A stretch of 64,000 nt of DNA. Source: Candidatus Aerophobota bacterium (lineage in GTDB: Bacteria > Aerophobota > Aerophobia > Aerophobales > JAGGXI01). The notes below the pieces were generated by a model. The model had not been told where the DNA came from and ran no database searches. It worked only from the letters and a program-made list of their open reading frames with translations. The position numbers were made by a program, and so were the translations under genes. Positions 39,623 through 47,771 of this stretch are shown here, one piece after another (the stretch's first letter is position 1; each line of letters begins with the position of its first letter). The stretch covers positions 1-64,000 of the forward strand of contig JAGGXI010000061.1 in the NCBI GenBank assembly GCA_021163155.1, in the 5' to 3' direction.

Positions 39623-40990
39623 TTAGCTTCCCAAAAGATGAATGGCTATTTCAAAGTAAGCTATTAAAGAAATTATATCTACGATAGATGTAATTAAAGG
39701 ACCGGAAATAAGAGCAGGGTCAACTCCTATACGTTTAAAGAAAAGGGGTAGAGTAGACCCCAAGCAGGTAGCGATAATTACTGTAATAATCATAGTTAAA
39801 CTTACAGTAAGTGATACAAAGGGATTTCCCTGTAAAAGCACAGCTCTAAAGAGGGTTACTATACCTAAAGCTACGGCTACCATTATACCAACAATAAATT
39901 CTTTTCTAAGTACCTTCCATATATCTTTTAATTTAACTTCCCCTGTAGCCAGGCTTCTTACCATTACTGTTGCTGCTTGAGTGCCTGCATTTCCTCCTGT
40001 ATCCATAAGTAAGGGAATAAAGAAGGAAAGAGCAATCGCATTTCTTACAACGAAAGAATAATTTTTAAGGATAGTCCCTGAGAAAAAATCCATAATAACA
40101 AATATCAATAAATAAAGAACTCTATGTTTAGCGATAAAGGATGGCCTCATTGACATATAATTTTTTATATGTTTTCCGGCTGCACTTACTTTGTACATAT
40201 CTTCGGTATTCTCTTCCTTAATGACATCTATAATATCATCTACAGTAATAATTCCTTTCATTTCTCCATTATCTACAACCGGCAAAGCTAATAAATCGTA
40301 TCTAGCAATTTTCTTGGCTACCTGTTCCTGGTCCATATTTACCGGAATAGTGATAAATTTGGTGTGCATAATTTCGTTTATTATTTTTTCAGGTTCTGCT
40401 AATACTAAATCCTTAAGAGATACTACTCCCACTAATTTATTGTTTTTGCTTAGTATATAAATGTAATAAACCATCTCCAAATCTTTTGCTGTTTTTCGTA
40501 AATTATTTAATGCTTCTTTTGCAGTTATATTCTCTTTTACATAAGCAAAATCTGTAGTCATTCTCCCGCCAGCAGTATTTTTATCATACCTCATCAATTC
40601 TCTGGTCTCTCTGGCCTCCTCTTTTTTCATAACGTTGAGGAAGCGAGCTACCATTTCTTCGGGTAGCTCCTCAAAGAAGTCCACTCTTTCGTCAGGAGCA
40701 AGCTCGTCCAATATGTTTCTTTTCCGTGTTTCATCGATTGCTTCAATTAAAATGATTTGATCATCTTTGTCCATCTTTTCAAAGATATCGGCAGCAAGGT
40801 CTATATTACATAAAGAAAAAAGATAAACTTTCTCTTTTAAATCAAAGTTTTTCAGCATTTCTGCTATTTCAATAGGTTCGTATTCTTGAAAAAGAGATTT
40901 TATCTCGTCTTTTTTATTTTCGGAAAGAAGCTTTTTTATCTCTGGTAATATTAAAGATATTCGGGAAAATTTATTTGCCATATTCTTCAC
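39623..40990 (-). CDS. mgtE: Magnesium transporter MgtE
   Basis: Mg2+ channel/transporter of the inner membrane gated by cytosolic Mg2+. The 455-aa protein has the N-terminal superhelical domain (about 1-125, with RKRNILDELAPDERVDFFEELP), a tandem CBS pair (about 130-255) and five membrane helices from about residue 285. The selectivity segment is MDTGGNAGTQAATVMVRSLA. GGGGAGGTG lies before the ATG. A hairpin with a T-run in the leader suggests control by attenuation. Confidence 0.95.
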   Translation of the reverse strand: MKNMANKFSRISLILPEIKKLLSENKKDEIKSLFQEYEPIEIAEMLKNFDLKEKVYLFSLCNIDLAADIFEKMDKDDQIILIEAIDETRKRNILDELAPDERVDFFEELPEEMVARFLNVMKKEEARETRELMRYDKNTAGGRMTTDFAYVKENITAKEALNNLRKTAKDLEMVYYIYILSKNNKLVGVVSLKDLVLAEPEKIINEIMHTKFITIPVNMDQEQVAKKIARYDLLALPVVDNGEMKGIITVDDIIDVIKEENTEDMYKVSAAGKHIKNYMSMRPSFIAKHRVLYLLIFVIMDFFSGTILKNYSFVVRNAIALSFFIPLLMDTGGNAGTQAATVMVRSLATGEVKLKDIWKVLRKEFIVGIMVAVALGIVTLFRAVLLQGNPFVSLTVSLTMIITVIIATCLGSTLPLFFKRIGVDPALISGPLITSIVDIISLIAYFEIAIHLLGS

Positions 40991-41015
40991 CTCCCCTTTT
41001 ATTTAAGCATTAATA

Positions 41016-41040
41016 AAAATGTGCCTTAACGGCACATTTT
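41016..41040 (-). terminator. Terminator-like hairpin in the mgtE leader
   Basis: On the minus strand AAAATGTGCC-GTTAA-GGCACATTTT is a perfect 10-bp stem followed by TTTTTATT, 26 bp upstream of the mgtE start codon. A putative promoter lies just above it (TTGCTT at 41095-41100, 17-bp spacer, TAAAAT at 41072-41077). A terminator between promoter and gene suggests attenuation. No M-box consensus could be recognised in the short leader. Confidence 0.45.
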
Positions 41041-41162
41041 TTGGCTTAGCCAACTTAACAATAGCAATTTAATTTTAACAAATTTTTATAAATAAAGCAA
41101 ATTTTTGACTTATTTTTTGAATTTGATACGGTAAGAATAGAGATTTATAAAAAAAATGAGAA

Positions 41163-41265
41163 AAGAGGAAAAGCAGGATTAGAGGATTAAAGGATTAGAG
41201 GATTAGAGGGAAAGAGATACCGGTAGCCGCAGGCTTTAGCCTGCGTAAAAGCAAGATTAGAGGGA
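41163..41265 (+). repeat. Family A hairpin with octamer array
   Basis: GCAGGATTAGAGGATTAAAG then two more GGATTAGA octamers, GGGAAAGAGATACC, and a family A hairpin at 41222-41245 with TAAAAGCAAGATTAGAGGG after it. It is directly upstream of the inositol-monophosphatase-family gene, whose ribosome site is poor and may be repeat-derived. Confidence 0.85.
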
Positions 41266-41272
41266 AAAGAAA

Positions 41273-42055
41273 ATGATGGAAATAGCTGTAAAAGCCGCTA
41301 AAGAGGCGGGGAATGTATTATTAGATAACTTTGGAAAAGTTAAAGAAATAAAGACGAAGAGACAAAATAATATTTTATCTCTTGTAAGTAATGTAGATAT
41401 AGAGGCAGAGGAGAAGATATGCCATGTAATTAGGGAAATTTATCCTGAGCATAATATTCTTTCTGAAGAGGGAATGAATGTGAGTAAAAACTCTGATTAT
41501 AAATGGATAATAGACCCTTTAGATGGTACTCATAATTATATTAGGAATATACCATTTTTTGGAATTTGTATAGCTCTTGCTTATCGGGGAGAGGTATTAT
41601 TGGGAGTTATCTATTTGCCCTATTTTAGTGAGATGTTCACAGCCGAGAAAGGGAAGGGAGCTTATCTAAATGAGGGGAAAATTGAAGTATCCAAAAAAGG
41701 TCTAAAAGAAAGTATGCTAATTTATGATAGCGATCTTCACCTCGATAAAGCTATTATGTTTGGCTCTCTTAATAGGCTCGTGGGTAAAGTTTTTAATGTG
41801 AGGATGTTTGGCTCTTCTGCACAAAATCTCTCCTTTCTTGCCAGAGGTTATGTAGATTTAGTTATAGAATATCATGATAATCCTTGGGATTTTTCTGCAG
41901 GAGCTTTGCTGGTTGAGGAAGCAGGAGGAAAAGTAACAAATTTTGAGGGAAATAAATGGAGTCCAGATGTGGGAAGATATGTTGCCTCTAATGGCAATGT
42001 GCATAACGAAGTTTTAAAAATATTAAAACGTGAGAGGCAAAAAAAGCAGGATTAG
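41273..42055 (+). CDS. Inositol monophosphatase family protein
   Basis: Mg-dependent, Li-sensitive-type phosphatase fold (SuhB/HisN/CysQ family). The 260-aa protein has the metal ligands in ILSEEG, in the signature WIIDPLDGTHNYIR (about residues 78-91), and in the C-terminal NPWDFSAGALLVEEAGG (about 206-222). The substrate could be inositol phosphate, histidinol phosphate or PAP; the sequence alone does not decide. ATG 41273 and ATG 41276 are both possible starts. The stop lies in repeat DNA. Confidence 0.88.
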   Translation: MMEIAVKAAKEAGNVLLDNFGKVKEIKTKRQNNILSLVSNVDIEAEEKICHVIREIYPEHNILSEEGMNVSKNSDYKWIIDPLDGTHNYIRNIPFFGICIALAYRGEVLLGVIYLPYFSEMFTAEKGKGAYLNEGKIEVSKKGLKESMLIYDSDLHLDKAIMFGSLNRLVGKVFNVRMFGSSAQNLSFLARGYVDLVIEYHDNPWDFSAGALLVEEAGGKVTNFEGNKWSPDVGRYVASNGNVHNEVLKILKRERQKKQD

Positions 42056-42077
42056 AGAATTAGAGGAAAATAGATAT

Positions 42078-42160
42078 GGTAGCCGCAACTTTTAAGTTGC
42101 GATAAAGCGCAGGCTTTACCCCGCTAAATAGTAGTAACATCTAATGGGGTTTAGCCTGCG
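42078..42160 (+). repeat. Family A pair with family C element in one hairpin loop
   Basis: GGTAGCCGC with an AACTTTTAAGTT hairpin (42078-42101), then GCGCAGGCTTTA, the family C palindrome CCCCGCTAAATAG...ATCTAATGGGG (42119-42149), and TTTAGCCTGCG. The family C unit sits in the loop of an AGGC/GCCT hairpin, so the two are nested. Repeats fill 42056-42366; no gene is seen there. Confidence 0.75.
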
Positions 42161-42164
42161 TAAA

Positions 42165-42265
42165 GGCAGGATTAGAGGGAAAAGAAGGATTAGAGGATTA
42201 AAGGGAAAGAGATACCGGTAGCCGCAGGCTTTAGCCTGCGTAAAGGCAGGATTAAAGAAGAGTAT
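42165..42265 (+). repeat. Octamers and family A hairpin
   Basis: GCAGGATTAGAGGG, GGATTAGAGGATTAAAGGG, then a family A copy at 42217-42240 and TAAAGGCAGGATTAAAG. The stretch 42217-42271 continues with AAGAGTATGCTC(A/T)TAAGGAAT, as at 12569-12631, so the duplicated block is longer than the hairpin itself. Confidence 0.85.
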
Positions 42266-42278
42266 GCTCTTAAGGAAT

Positions 42279-42338
42279 ACCACCGAATTTATTCAGTGGT
42301 AGCTTATGTCTACAGCGAAGCGGTGGTTTCAACCACCT
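42279..42338 (+). repeat. Family D intergenic element
   Basis: ACCACCGAATTTATTCAGTGGT hairpin, TAGCTTATGTCTACAGCGAA, then GCGGTGGTTTCAACCACC. It lies 28 bp before the PPP phosphatase gene. Confidence 0.78.
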
Positions 42339-42366
42339 TATTTTATCTAAGGAAAGGAGATGTCCC

Positions 42367-43290
42367 TTGAGAAATTTAGAAGAATTAAAAAGAGAAGCTT
42401 TTCTTGCTGAAGATGAAGAATTATATGAATTAATTAAAGCAGTTAATAAAACTCTCCATAGGCAAAGAATTATTCAAAGAATAAACAATTTAAAGATTGA
42501 AGGGGGGTTAATTCATCTCCCGCCTGAAGGTATAGCTATTATAGTAGGGGATTTACATGGAGATTTGGAAAGCCTTGTCTCTATTTTAAAAGAGAGTAGA
42601 TTTATAAAAAGAGTTAATAAGGAGAAAATATTTATAGTTTTTCTTGGAGACTACGGAGATAGAGGAGAAAACTCTATTGAAGTTTATTATATAATTTTAA
42701 CCCTTAAAAGTGTATACCGAGAAAATGTTATTCTTTTAAGGGGTAATCATGAGGGGCCTAAAGACCTTGGGGTTAGTCCTCATGATTTACCATATTTTCT
42801 TAGGAAAAGATATGGAGAAAAATGGGAGAGGATTTATGTTAATTTAAGGGAACTATTTGATTTTTTACCTTACAGTATTATTGTTAAAGATAAGTATTTA
42901 ATGCTTCATGGAGGATTACCAGAAGATATTTCCTCAATTCACGATCTATCTTATGCTTATCAAAATCATCCCGTTAAAAAGGATTTGGAAGAGATTCTAT
43001 GGAATGACCCTGCGGAAATAGAGGGAAGCTATCCCTCGCCAAGAGGAGCAGGTAAAATATTCGGTAAAGATATTACTATGAAGATATTAAATAAATTAAA
43101 CGTTAAAACTCTTATAAGAAGTCATCAGCCCTGTGATGGTATCCTCATAAATCATGAAGGAAAAGTGCTTACTCTGTTTTCTCGAAAAGGTCCTCCTTAT
43201 TATAACTCTTGTGCAGCTTACTTAGAAATAGATTTATCTGAAGAGGCAAAAAGTGCTTACCAATTGGCAAAGAAGGCTTGTAAGTTTTAA
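42367..43290 (+). CDS. PPP-family (PP1/PP2A-like) serine/threonine protein phosphatase
   Basis: Two-metal phosphoesterase of the eukaryote-like PPP family. The 307-aa protein has the three signature blocks: GDLHGD (about residues 62-67), GDYGDRGENS (about 98-107) and LRGNHEG (about 127-133). Later metal ligands are in MLHGGLP and LIRSHQP. The start is TTG with AAGGAAAGGAGATG upstream. Targets are unknown; no kinase is adjacent. Neighbours rarA and the inositol-phosphatase gene are separated from it by repeats. Confidence 0.88.
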   Translation: MRNLEELKREAFLAEDEELYELIKAVNKTLHRQRIIQRINNLKIEGGLIHLPPEGIAIIVGDLHGDLESLVSILKESRFIKRVNKEKIFIVFLGDYGDRGENSIEVYYIILTLKSVYRENVILLRGNHEGPKDLGVSPHDLPYFLRKRYGEKWERIYVNLRELFDFLPYSIIVKDKYLMLHGGLPEDISSIHDLSYAYQNHPVKKDLEEILWNDPAEIEGSYPSPRGAGKIFGKDITMKILNKLNVKTLIRSHQPCDGILINHEGKVLTLFSRKGPPYYNSCAAYLEIDLSEEAKSAYQLAKKACKF

Positions 43291-43311
43291 TTGAGTAATG
43301 TACCGATTTTC

Positions 43312-43376
43312 GGTAGCCGCAACCTTCAGGTTGCGTATGAGCGCAAGCTCTGGGCCTCGTCGCTGGCAGCCGCGAG
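43312..43376 (+). repeat. Family A hairpin (AACCTTCAGGTT type) and remnant
   Basis: GGTAGCCGCAACCTTCAGG and TTGCG at 43312-43335, the same variant as 7050-7073. It is followed by a decayed GCGCAAGCTCTGGG...GGCAGCCGCGAG to about 43376, probably the second half of an ancient pair. Confidence 0.7.
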
Positions 43377-43404
43377 ATAAAAATTAAATGTGGTATAAAC
43401 TAAA

Positions 43405-44673
43405 ATGAATAAAGATTTGTTCTATTTTGATCAAGGAAAAAACGTGAAGAGGCAGGTTCCTTTAGCGGACCGTATACGTCCAAAAACACTGGATGAGTTT
43501 GTAGGACAAGAGGATATTGTAGGAGAGGGGAAGATTTTGCGGAAAATGATGGAGGAGGATAAATTAGCCTCTCTTCTCTTTTGGGGTCCTCCCGGTTCGG
43601 GAAAAACAACTTTAGCCTGTATTATTGCTCATCTTACTAAATCGCACTTTATCCATTTTTCTGCAGTCACCTCAGGTGTAGCTGAAGTTAGAAAAGTAGT
43701 GAAAGAAGCTCGGGCAAGATGGAAAATATATGGTCAAAGAACAATTCTTTTTGTTGATGAGATTCATCGGCTTAATAAAGCCCAGCAAGATGCTTTTCTT
43801 CCTCATATTGAAGATGGAACCATTACTTTAATTGGTGCTACTACAGAGAATCCATCATTTGAGATTATCGGACCACTTCTTTCCAGAACTAAAATTTTTA
43901 CTTTAAAGAGATTAAGCTCGGAAGAAATTAAGAAGATATTAACTCGAGCTATGAAGAATAAGAAAAGAGGTTTGGGTGAATATAAGATAGAGATTAAACC
44001 TAAAATTTTAAACTTAATTGTTAATAACTCAAATGGGGATGCTCGTACAGCTTTAAATATATTAGAGATAGCTGCTGATGTTACCAAACCAAATAGAGAG
44101 GGTATGCGTTTAATTAACTTAAAAACAGTGGAGGAAATTTTTCAGAATAAGACTCTATTATACGATAAAAAAGGTGAGGAGCATTATAATGTTATTTCTG
44201 CTTTCATTAAATCTATGCGAGGGTCAAATCCTGATGCTGCTCTTTACTGGCTGGCTCGGATGATTGAAACCGGGGAAGCTCCTCATTTTATTGCTCGCCG
44301 AATGGTTATTTTTGCTTCAGAGGATATAGGCAATGCTGACTCTCATGCTCTCTTAGTGGCTGTTGCAGCAGCTCAGGCAGTAGATTTTGTGGGTATGCCC
44401 GAAGCTCAAATCAATTTAGCCCAAGCGGCTACCTATTTAGCTTCCGCTCCTAAATCGAATGCTTCCTATAAAGGTCTTTTAGCAGCAAAGGAAGATGTGA
44501 AGAAAAATCTAAATTTACCTGTGCCTTTACATCTACGTAATGCTCCTACTCCTTTAATGAAAAAGTTGGGTTATGGTAAAGATTATAAATACCCCCCTAA
44601 TTTTCCCCAGGGCAAAGTAAAACAAGAATATCTACCAAAAGAACTTGAAAAGAAAAGATACTATAAAATATAA
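43405..44673 (+). CDS. rarA: Replication-associated recombination protein A (RarA/MgsA)
   Basis: AAA+ ATPase related to clamp loaders, acting at stalled forks. The 422-aa protein begins PLADRIRPKTLDEFVGQED, with Walker A GPPGSGKTT (about residues 61-69), Walker B FVDEIHRLNKAQQD, sensor motif GATTENPSF, and the C-terminal tetramerisation domain (DPDAALYWLARMIETGE-like segment and RMVIFASEDIGNADS). The C-terminal LGYGKDYKYPP is also typical. It is the last plus-strand gene before the flagellar block and is convergent with the Maf gene. Confidence 0.95.
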   Translation: MNKDLFYFDQGKNVKRQVPLADRIRPKTLDEFVGQEDIVGEGKILRKMMEEDKLASLLFWGPPGSGKTTLACIIAHLTKSHFIHFSAVTSGVAEVRKVVKEARARWKIYGQRTILFVDEIHRLNKAQQDAFLPHIEDGTITLIGATTENPSFEIIGPLLSRTKIFTLKRLSSEEIKKILTRAMKNKKRGLGEYKIEIKPKILNLIVNNSNGDARTALNILEIAADVTKPNREGMRLINLKTVEEIFQNKTLLYDKKGEEHYNVISAFIKSMRGSNPDAALYWLARMIETGEAPHFIARRMVIFASEDIGNADSHALLVAVAAAQAVDFVGMPEAQINLAQAATYLASAPKSNASYKGLLAAKEDVKKNLNLPVPLHLRNAPTPLMKKLGYGKDYKYPPNFPQGKVKQEYLPKELEKKRYYKI

Positions 44674-44680
44674 GAAGAGT

Positions 44681-46579
44681 TTAGAAGGGTTCTTTCTCTA
44701 ACCTTTCAAGAGTGTTTTGAAAATCTTTACTTAGTTGTCTGCTTGCCTTTTTAAATCCATCATAAAATATTTCTGCCTTTTTTATTTGATTTAAAAATAT
44801 TTTTTTAGTCTTATCTGATTTTAAATTCTCTTTTCTTTTTATTAAATAAAGATAAGGATACATATTTTCTTCGAGAAGTTTACGCAGGTAAGAGTCGCTG
44901 CCCATAATTTTATCTTTCAAATGGTTAGATTCTCTCATTAATCTATCTCTTTCTTGAAGATGTGGTTGCTTTTTTTTAATCTCTCTGAGAAGTTTTGCAA
45001 TCACCTCTTTTCCTTGCTTTGCCCAAAAATTTATTTCATTTAACTTTATAATATTTTCTTTAAAAGATTTTTTTAATTCCTTCAATTTTATTTCTTCTCG
45101 TTCGTTTGCTGCTTCATTCATAATTTTTCTTATTTCAATATCCTTACGGCAATACTTATCCATCGCCTCCTGAAGCTTCATTATTTTAGTTCCCCTTATT
45201 TTTGCTCCTCCTTCAGTAGCATCAATGCATTCAATATTAGCTTTTTCAATCATTCCTTCAAGAAATCTCAAATAGGAGTACATAGCCTCGTCTGTAGGAA
45301 CCTTATTCCCGTAAACATCTTCAACCATTATTAAATTTTTAGCTATCCATTTTTTTTTACCTTTTATAAGCAGATACTCTTTACCTGTTTTTTTATCTTT
45401 GCCAATTACCATTTTTTTGCGATAAGTAGCTCCTTTTCCATGGCTGAATCCTCCTGGATAGGAAAGGTCCTGTCCTATTAATATAATGGGGTTTCCTCCC
45501 ACTGCTTTGGCTAAAGAAAAAGCTGTATGGGCTACAGAGGCTCCCTTTTGCAAGAAGCCTTTATCTTCTATAAATGAGTTTAACCAGAGAGTAAGAGGTT
45601 TATTTATATTGATAGCAAATTTTTTTCCTTTAAAATCGGATATTATTTCTGGATACACTTCGGGGTCAGTTGCAAGAAAAAGGTCTTCTGTCTTTTCCAT
45701 TATTCCATTGAAGAGATTGCGTGTCCCTCCTCCAAAATCAATACTTATTACTATATCTGGTCTTATCTTATGTTGAAGCATAATTCTTAAGGCGGCATCT
45801 ACGCAGATAATAAAAGCTTTATTTTTAGCCTGTTTTAAAAGATGGACATTTTTATCCAGGGAAGGACCCGCAGCTACACAGATAACAGGTTTATTCTTAA
45901 ACTTTCCAAAGATATTTTTTATCCCCGGGTTTTTAATCATTTGAGGAAGATTAGTTAAGATATTTTTTTGAAAGGTTACCCCTTTAGCTACATTAGTAGT
46001 TAAATTTGCTTTAGACCAGAGAATACTATCTTTAACAGCTTTTTTAATCTCTTTAAATTTATCTGGTAAAAGATGAAAAGAGGAAGGATGAGAGATAAGA
46101 GAACTTTTTCCAATTAAAAAAGTGGTTCCTGAGTCGCGTATCCTTCTTTCTATTTCTAAAGAGTTATCTTCTGCAATCAATTTTATTTTTGGAGAAAGAA
46201 AAATATCGGATAAATCTATTAAAGATAAAATTTTTTTAAAAAGAGCGATATTTGGTTCTATTATTAGTATTAATTTAATTTTAGAATAGCTCTTTAATAC
46301 TTCTCTTATATGGTAACCCATACCAAATCCAAGCACTATTAAAAAACGTGTCTTTTTTAGATTGTAGGCAGAGAGAAGATTGCGTGCTTCCTTAAAAGGG
46401 TCATAGGCGCTATGAAGAAGAATTCCTTCATTACCATTTCTTCTTACTTTAAGGGTAGGTAAGCCAATTTTTGTCTGGATTATCTCTACAGAAGAGAGAG
46501 GTTTTATCTCCTTTATTTTCTCGGCTAAGTAAGGGTCTTTTTGTTTTAGTATAGCTATATTTTTAGTGTAGAAGTTCAT
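44681..46579 (-). CDS. Maf-type motility accessory factor (DUF115), putative flagellin glycosyltransferase
   Basis: Maf proteins attach nonulosonic acids such as pseudaminic or legionaminic acid to flagellin Ser/Thr. The 632-aa protein has the DUF115 core around residues 220-370 (VAAGPSLDKNVHLLK, FIICVDAALRIMLQHKIRPD, DIVISIDFG), and a GQDLSYPGGFSHGKGA motif typical of the family. The C-terminal third is Lys-rich helix. ATG 46579 is chosen for its AAGGATAAGGAA site; the frame's earlier GTG lies in a repeat. Position at the end of the fliC-fliD-fliS unit supports flagellin modification. No sugar biosynthesis genes are in the window. Confidence 0.85.
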   Translation of the reverse strand: MNFYTKNIAILKQKDPYLAEKIKEIKPLSSVEIIQTKIGLPTLKVRRNGNEGILLHSAYDPFKEARNLLSAYNLKKTRFLIVLGFGMGYHIREVLKSYSKIKLILIIEPNIALFKKILSLIDLSDIFLSPKIKLIAEDNSLEIERRIRDSGTTFLIGKSSLISHPSSFHLLPDKFKEIKKAVKDSILWSKANLTTNVAKGVTFQKNILTNLPQMIKNPGIKNIFGKFKNKPVICVAAGPSLDKNVHLLKQAKNKAFIICVDAALRIMLQHKIRPDIVISIDFGGGTRNLFNGIMEKTEDLFLATDPEVYPEIISDFKGKKFAININKPLTLWLNSFIEDKGFLQKGASVAHTAFSLAKAVGGNPIILIGQDLSYPGGFSHGKGATYRKKMVIGKDKKTGKEYLLIKGKKKWIAKNLIMVEDVYGNKVPTDEAMYSYLRFLEGMIEKANIECIDATEGGAKIRGTKIMKLQEAMDKYCRKDIEIRKIMNEAANEREEIKLKELKKSFKENIIKLNEINFWAKQGKEVIAKLLREIKKKQPHLQERDRLMRESNHLKDKIMGSDSYLRKLLEENMYPYLYLIKRKENLKSDKTKKIFLNQIKKAEIFYDGFKKASRQLSKDFQNTLERLEKEPF

Positions 46580-46606
46580 TTCCTTATCCTTATCCTTATA
46601 AATATT

Positions 46607-46664
46607 GGCAGCCACAACTTTTAAGTTGCGTATATATTCGCAGGCTCTGAGCCTTGCGGCTACC
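46607..46664. repeat. Complete inverted family A pair (58 bp)
   Basis: GGCAGCCAC with an AACTTTTAAGTT hairpin, a TATATATT spacer, then an AGGCTCTGAGCCT hairpin and the end GCGGCTACC. It lies between the Maf gene and the upstream unknown gene. GCTATGAGC motifs (family G) follow to about 46725. Confidence 0.8.
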
Positions 46665-46719
46665 AGCTCAGGCTATGAGCTATTTTGAATTTTGTTTTGA
46701 ATTTGCTATGAGCCATCAG

Positions 46720-47343
46720 CTAATTTAGGTGTTGATAAGCTGCAGCAGCTATCTTTTTTACTATTTCTGTCTCTTCTTTTATTTGGGGAACAAATTCGTA
46801 TTCTAATATGTCAGCTAAAGTTAATAAATCATTATTTTTAATGGCTTTATTTGCTTCTTCAAGAAGGCGAATAAATTTTTCTATCTTTTCTTTCAATCTT
46901 TCTCCTTTGATAAAAATCTGATTATAATCCAGAGCAAGTATCTTTTCTATTTTCTTAAAAGCATTATTAATTCCATCCCAGACATCTATGCAGTTGGTTA
47001 ATAAGGAGAACGCTCTTCCGTATTCTGCTTCCTGGATAAGAGAAGACACTCTTTCCAGGCTTTCTGCCAATCGGGGCAGATGATACTCTATCTCTTCTAA
47101 GGCATTAATAGCCAACTGCCAGGGAGAAGAAGTAAATAACTCCAAAGTTTTAAATTCTTTAACTTTTCTTTCTCTTATCGCTTCCCTTTTCTCTTCTTGC
47201 AGGGGCTTGCCTTCTAATAAAATCTTAGTAATCACCCTTTTGTTTTCTGTCACCCATTTTTTAATTCCTTCAAGCACATTTTCTAAAGTCTCATTACCTT
47301 CAACAATAACGAGTTCTCTGTATCCGTCAATAATTATCTCCAA
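46720..47343 (-). CDS. Unknown protein in the fliS-maf interval
   Basis: I do not recognise a family. The 207-aa protein has an N-terminal alpha/beta part (residues 1-75: MEIIIDGYRELVIVEGNETL, then a LLEGKPL strand) that resembles a small ubiquitin-like or dimerisation fold. An all-helical part (80-207) with leucine-heptad spacing follows. There is no signal or membrane segment. The start is TTG with AGGAGG 7 bp upstream. It begins 11 bp after fliS, so it is co-translated with the filament chaperone. A secretion-chaperone or FliT-like role is plausible from position only. Confidence 0.75.
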   Translation of the reverse strand: MEIIIDGYRELVIVEGNETLENVLEGIKKWVTENKRVITKILLEGKPLQEEKREAIRERKVKEFKTLELFTSSPWQLAINALEEIEYHLPRLAESLERVSSLIQEAEYGRAFSLLTNCIDVWDGINNAFKKIEKILALDYNQIFIKGERLKEKIEKFIRLLEEANKAIKNNDLLTLADILEYEFVPQIKEETEIVKKIAAAAYQHLN

Positions 47344-47354
47344 TTTTAACCTCC

Positions 47355-47747
47355 TTAATTTTTTTCTTTGTGGGTTGGGTTTAGTCCAATAATTTGTGCC
47401 CAGCTATCTCTCAAGGGGGTAAGTAAACTTATCGCCTCATCAACTGCTTCTACATTTTTTTCCAGATTAGCCTCTATCAATTTTCCATAAATGTAACCGT
47501 AAAGATTATACCAATGGGCAACAAATTTCCCTCTTTTTAAATCTAAAGAAAACATTAGTTCCCTTACTATTTTTTCTGCTTTTAAAAGCAGACGGGAACT
47601 CTCTTCAATATTTTCTTCCCTCATCTTTGTTTTAGCCTGATTTAGGAATTTAATTGCTCCATTATAAAGAATAAGAATTAATTTTTCTGGAGAGCTGGTT
47701 TGAATCTCCATCTCCTTGTATTTTTTCAGTAAGCTCGTAGGATTCAT
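47355..47747 (-). CDS. fliS: Flagellar secretion chaperone FliS
   Basis: Binds the C-terminal helix of flagellin in the cytoplasm and keeps it unpolymerised for export. The 130-aa four-helix protein has the family features: N-terminal LLKKYKEMEIQTSSPEKLIL, LYNGAIKFLNQAK, and the C-terminal segment AVDEAISLLTPLRDSWAQI. In some bacteria FliS-flagellin binding also frees FliW. It follows fliD by 24 bp. Confidence 0.95.
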   Translation of the reverse strand: MNPTSLLKKYKEMEIQTSSPEKLILILYNGAIKFLNQAKTKMREENIEESSRLLLKAEKIVRELMFSLDLKRGKFVAHWYNLYGYIYGKLIEANLEKNVEAVDEAISLLTPLRDSWAQIIGLNPTHKEKN

Positions 47748-47771
47748 TTTTTATTTACCTTTCCTTTGTTT

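Noticed and set aside
40991-41100. M-box magnesium riboswitch before mgtE
   Set aside because: The leader between the likely promoter and ATG is about 75 nt, too short, and no M-box consensus was recognised.
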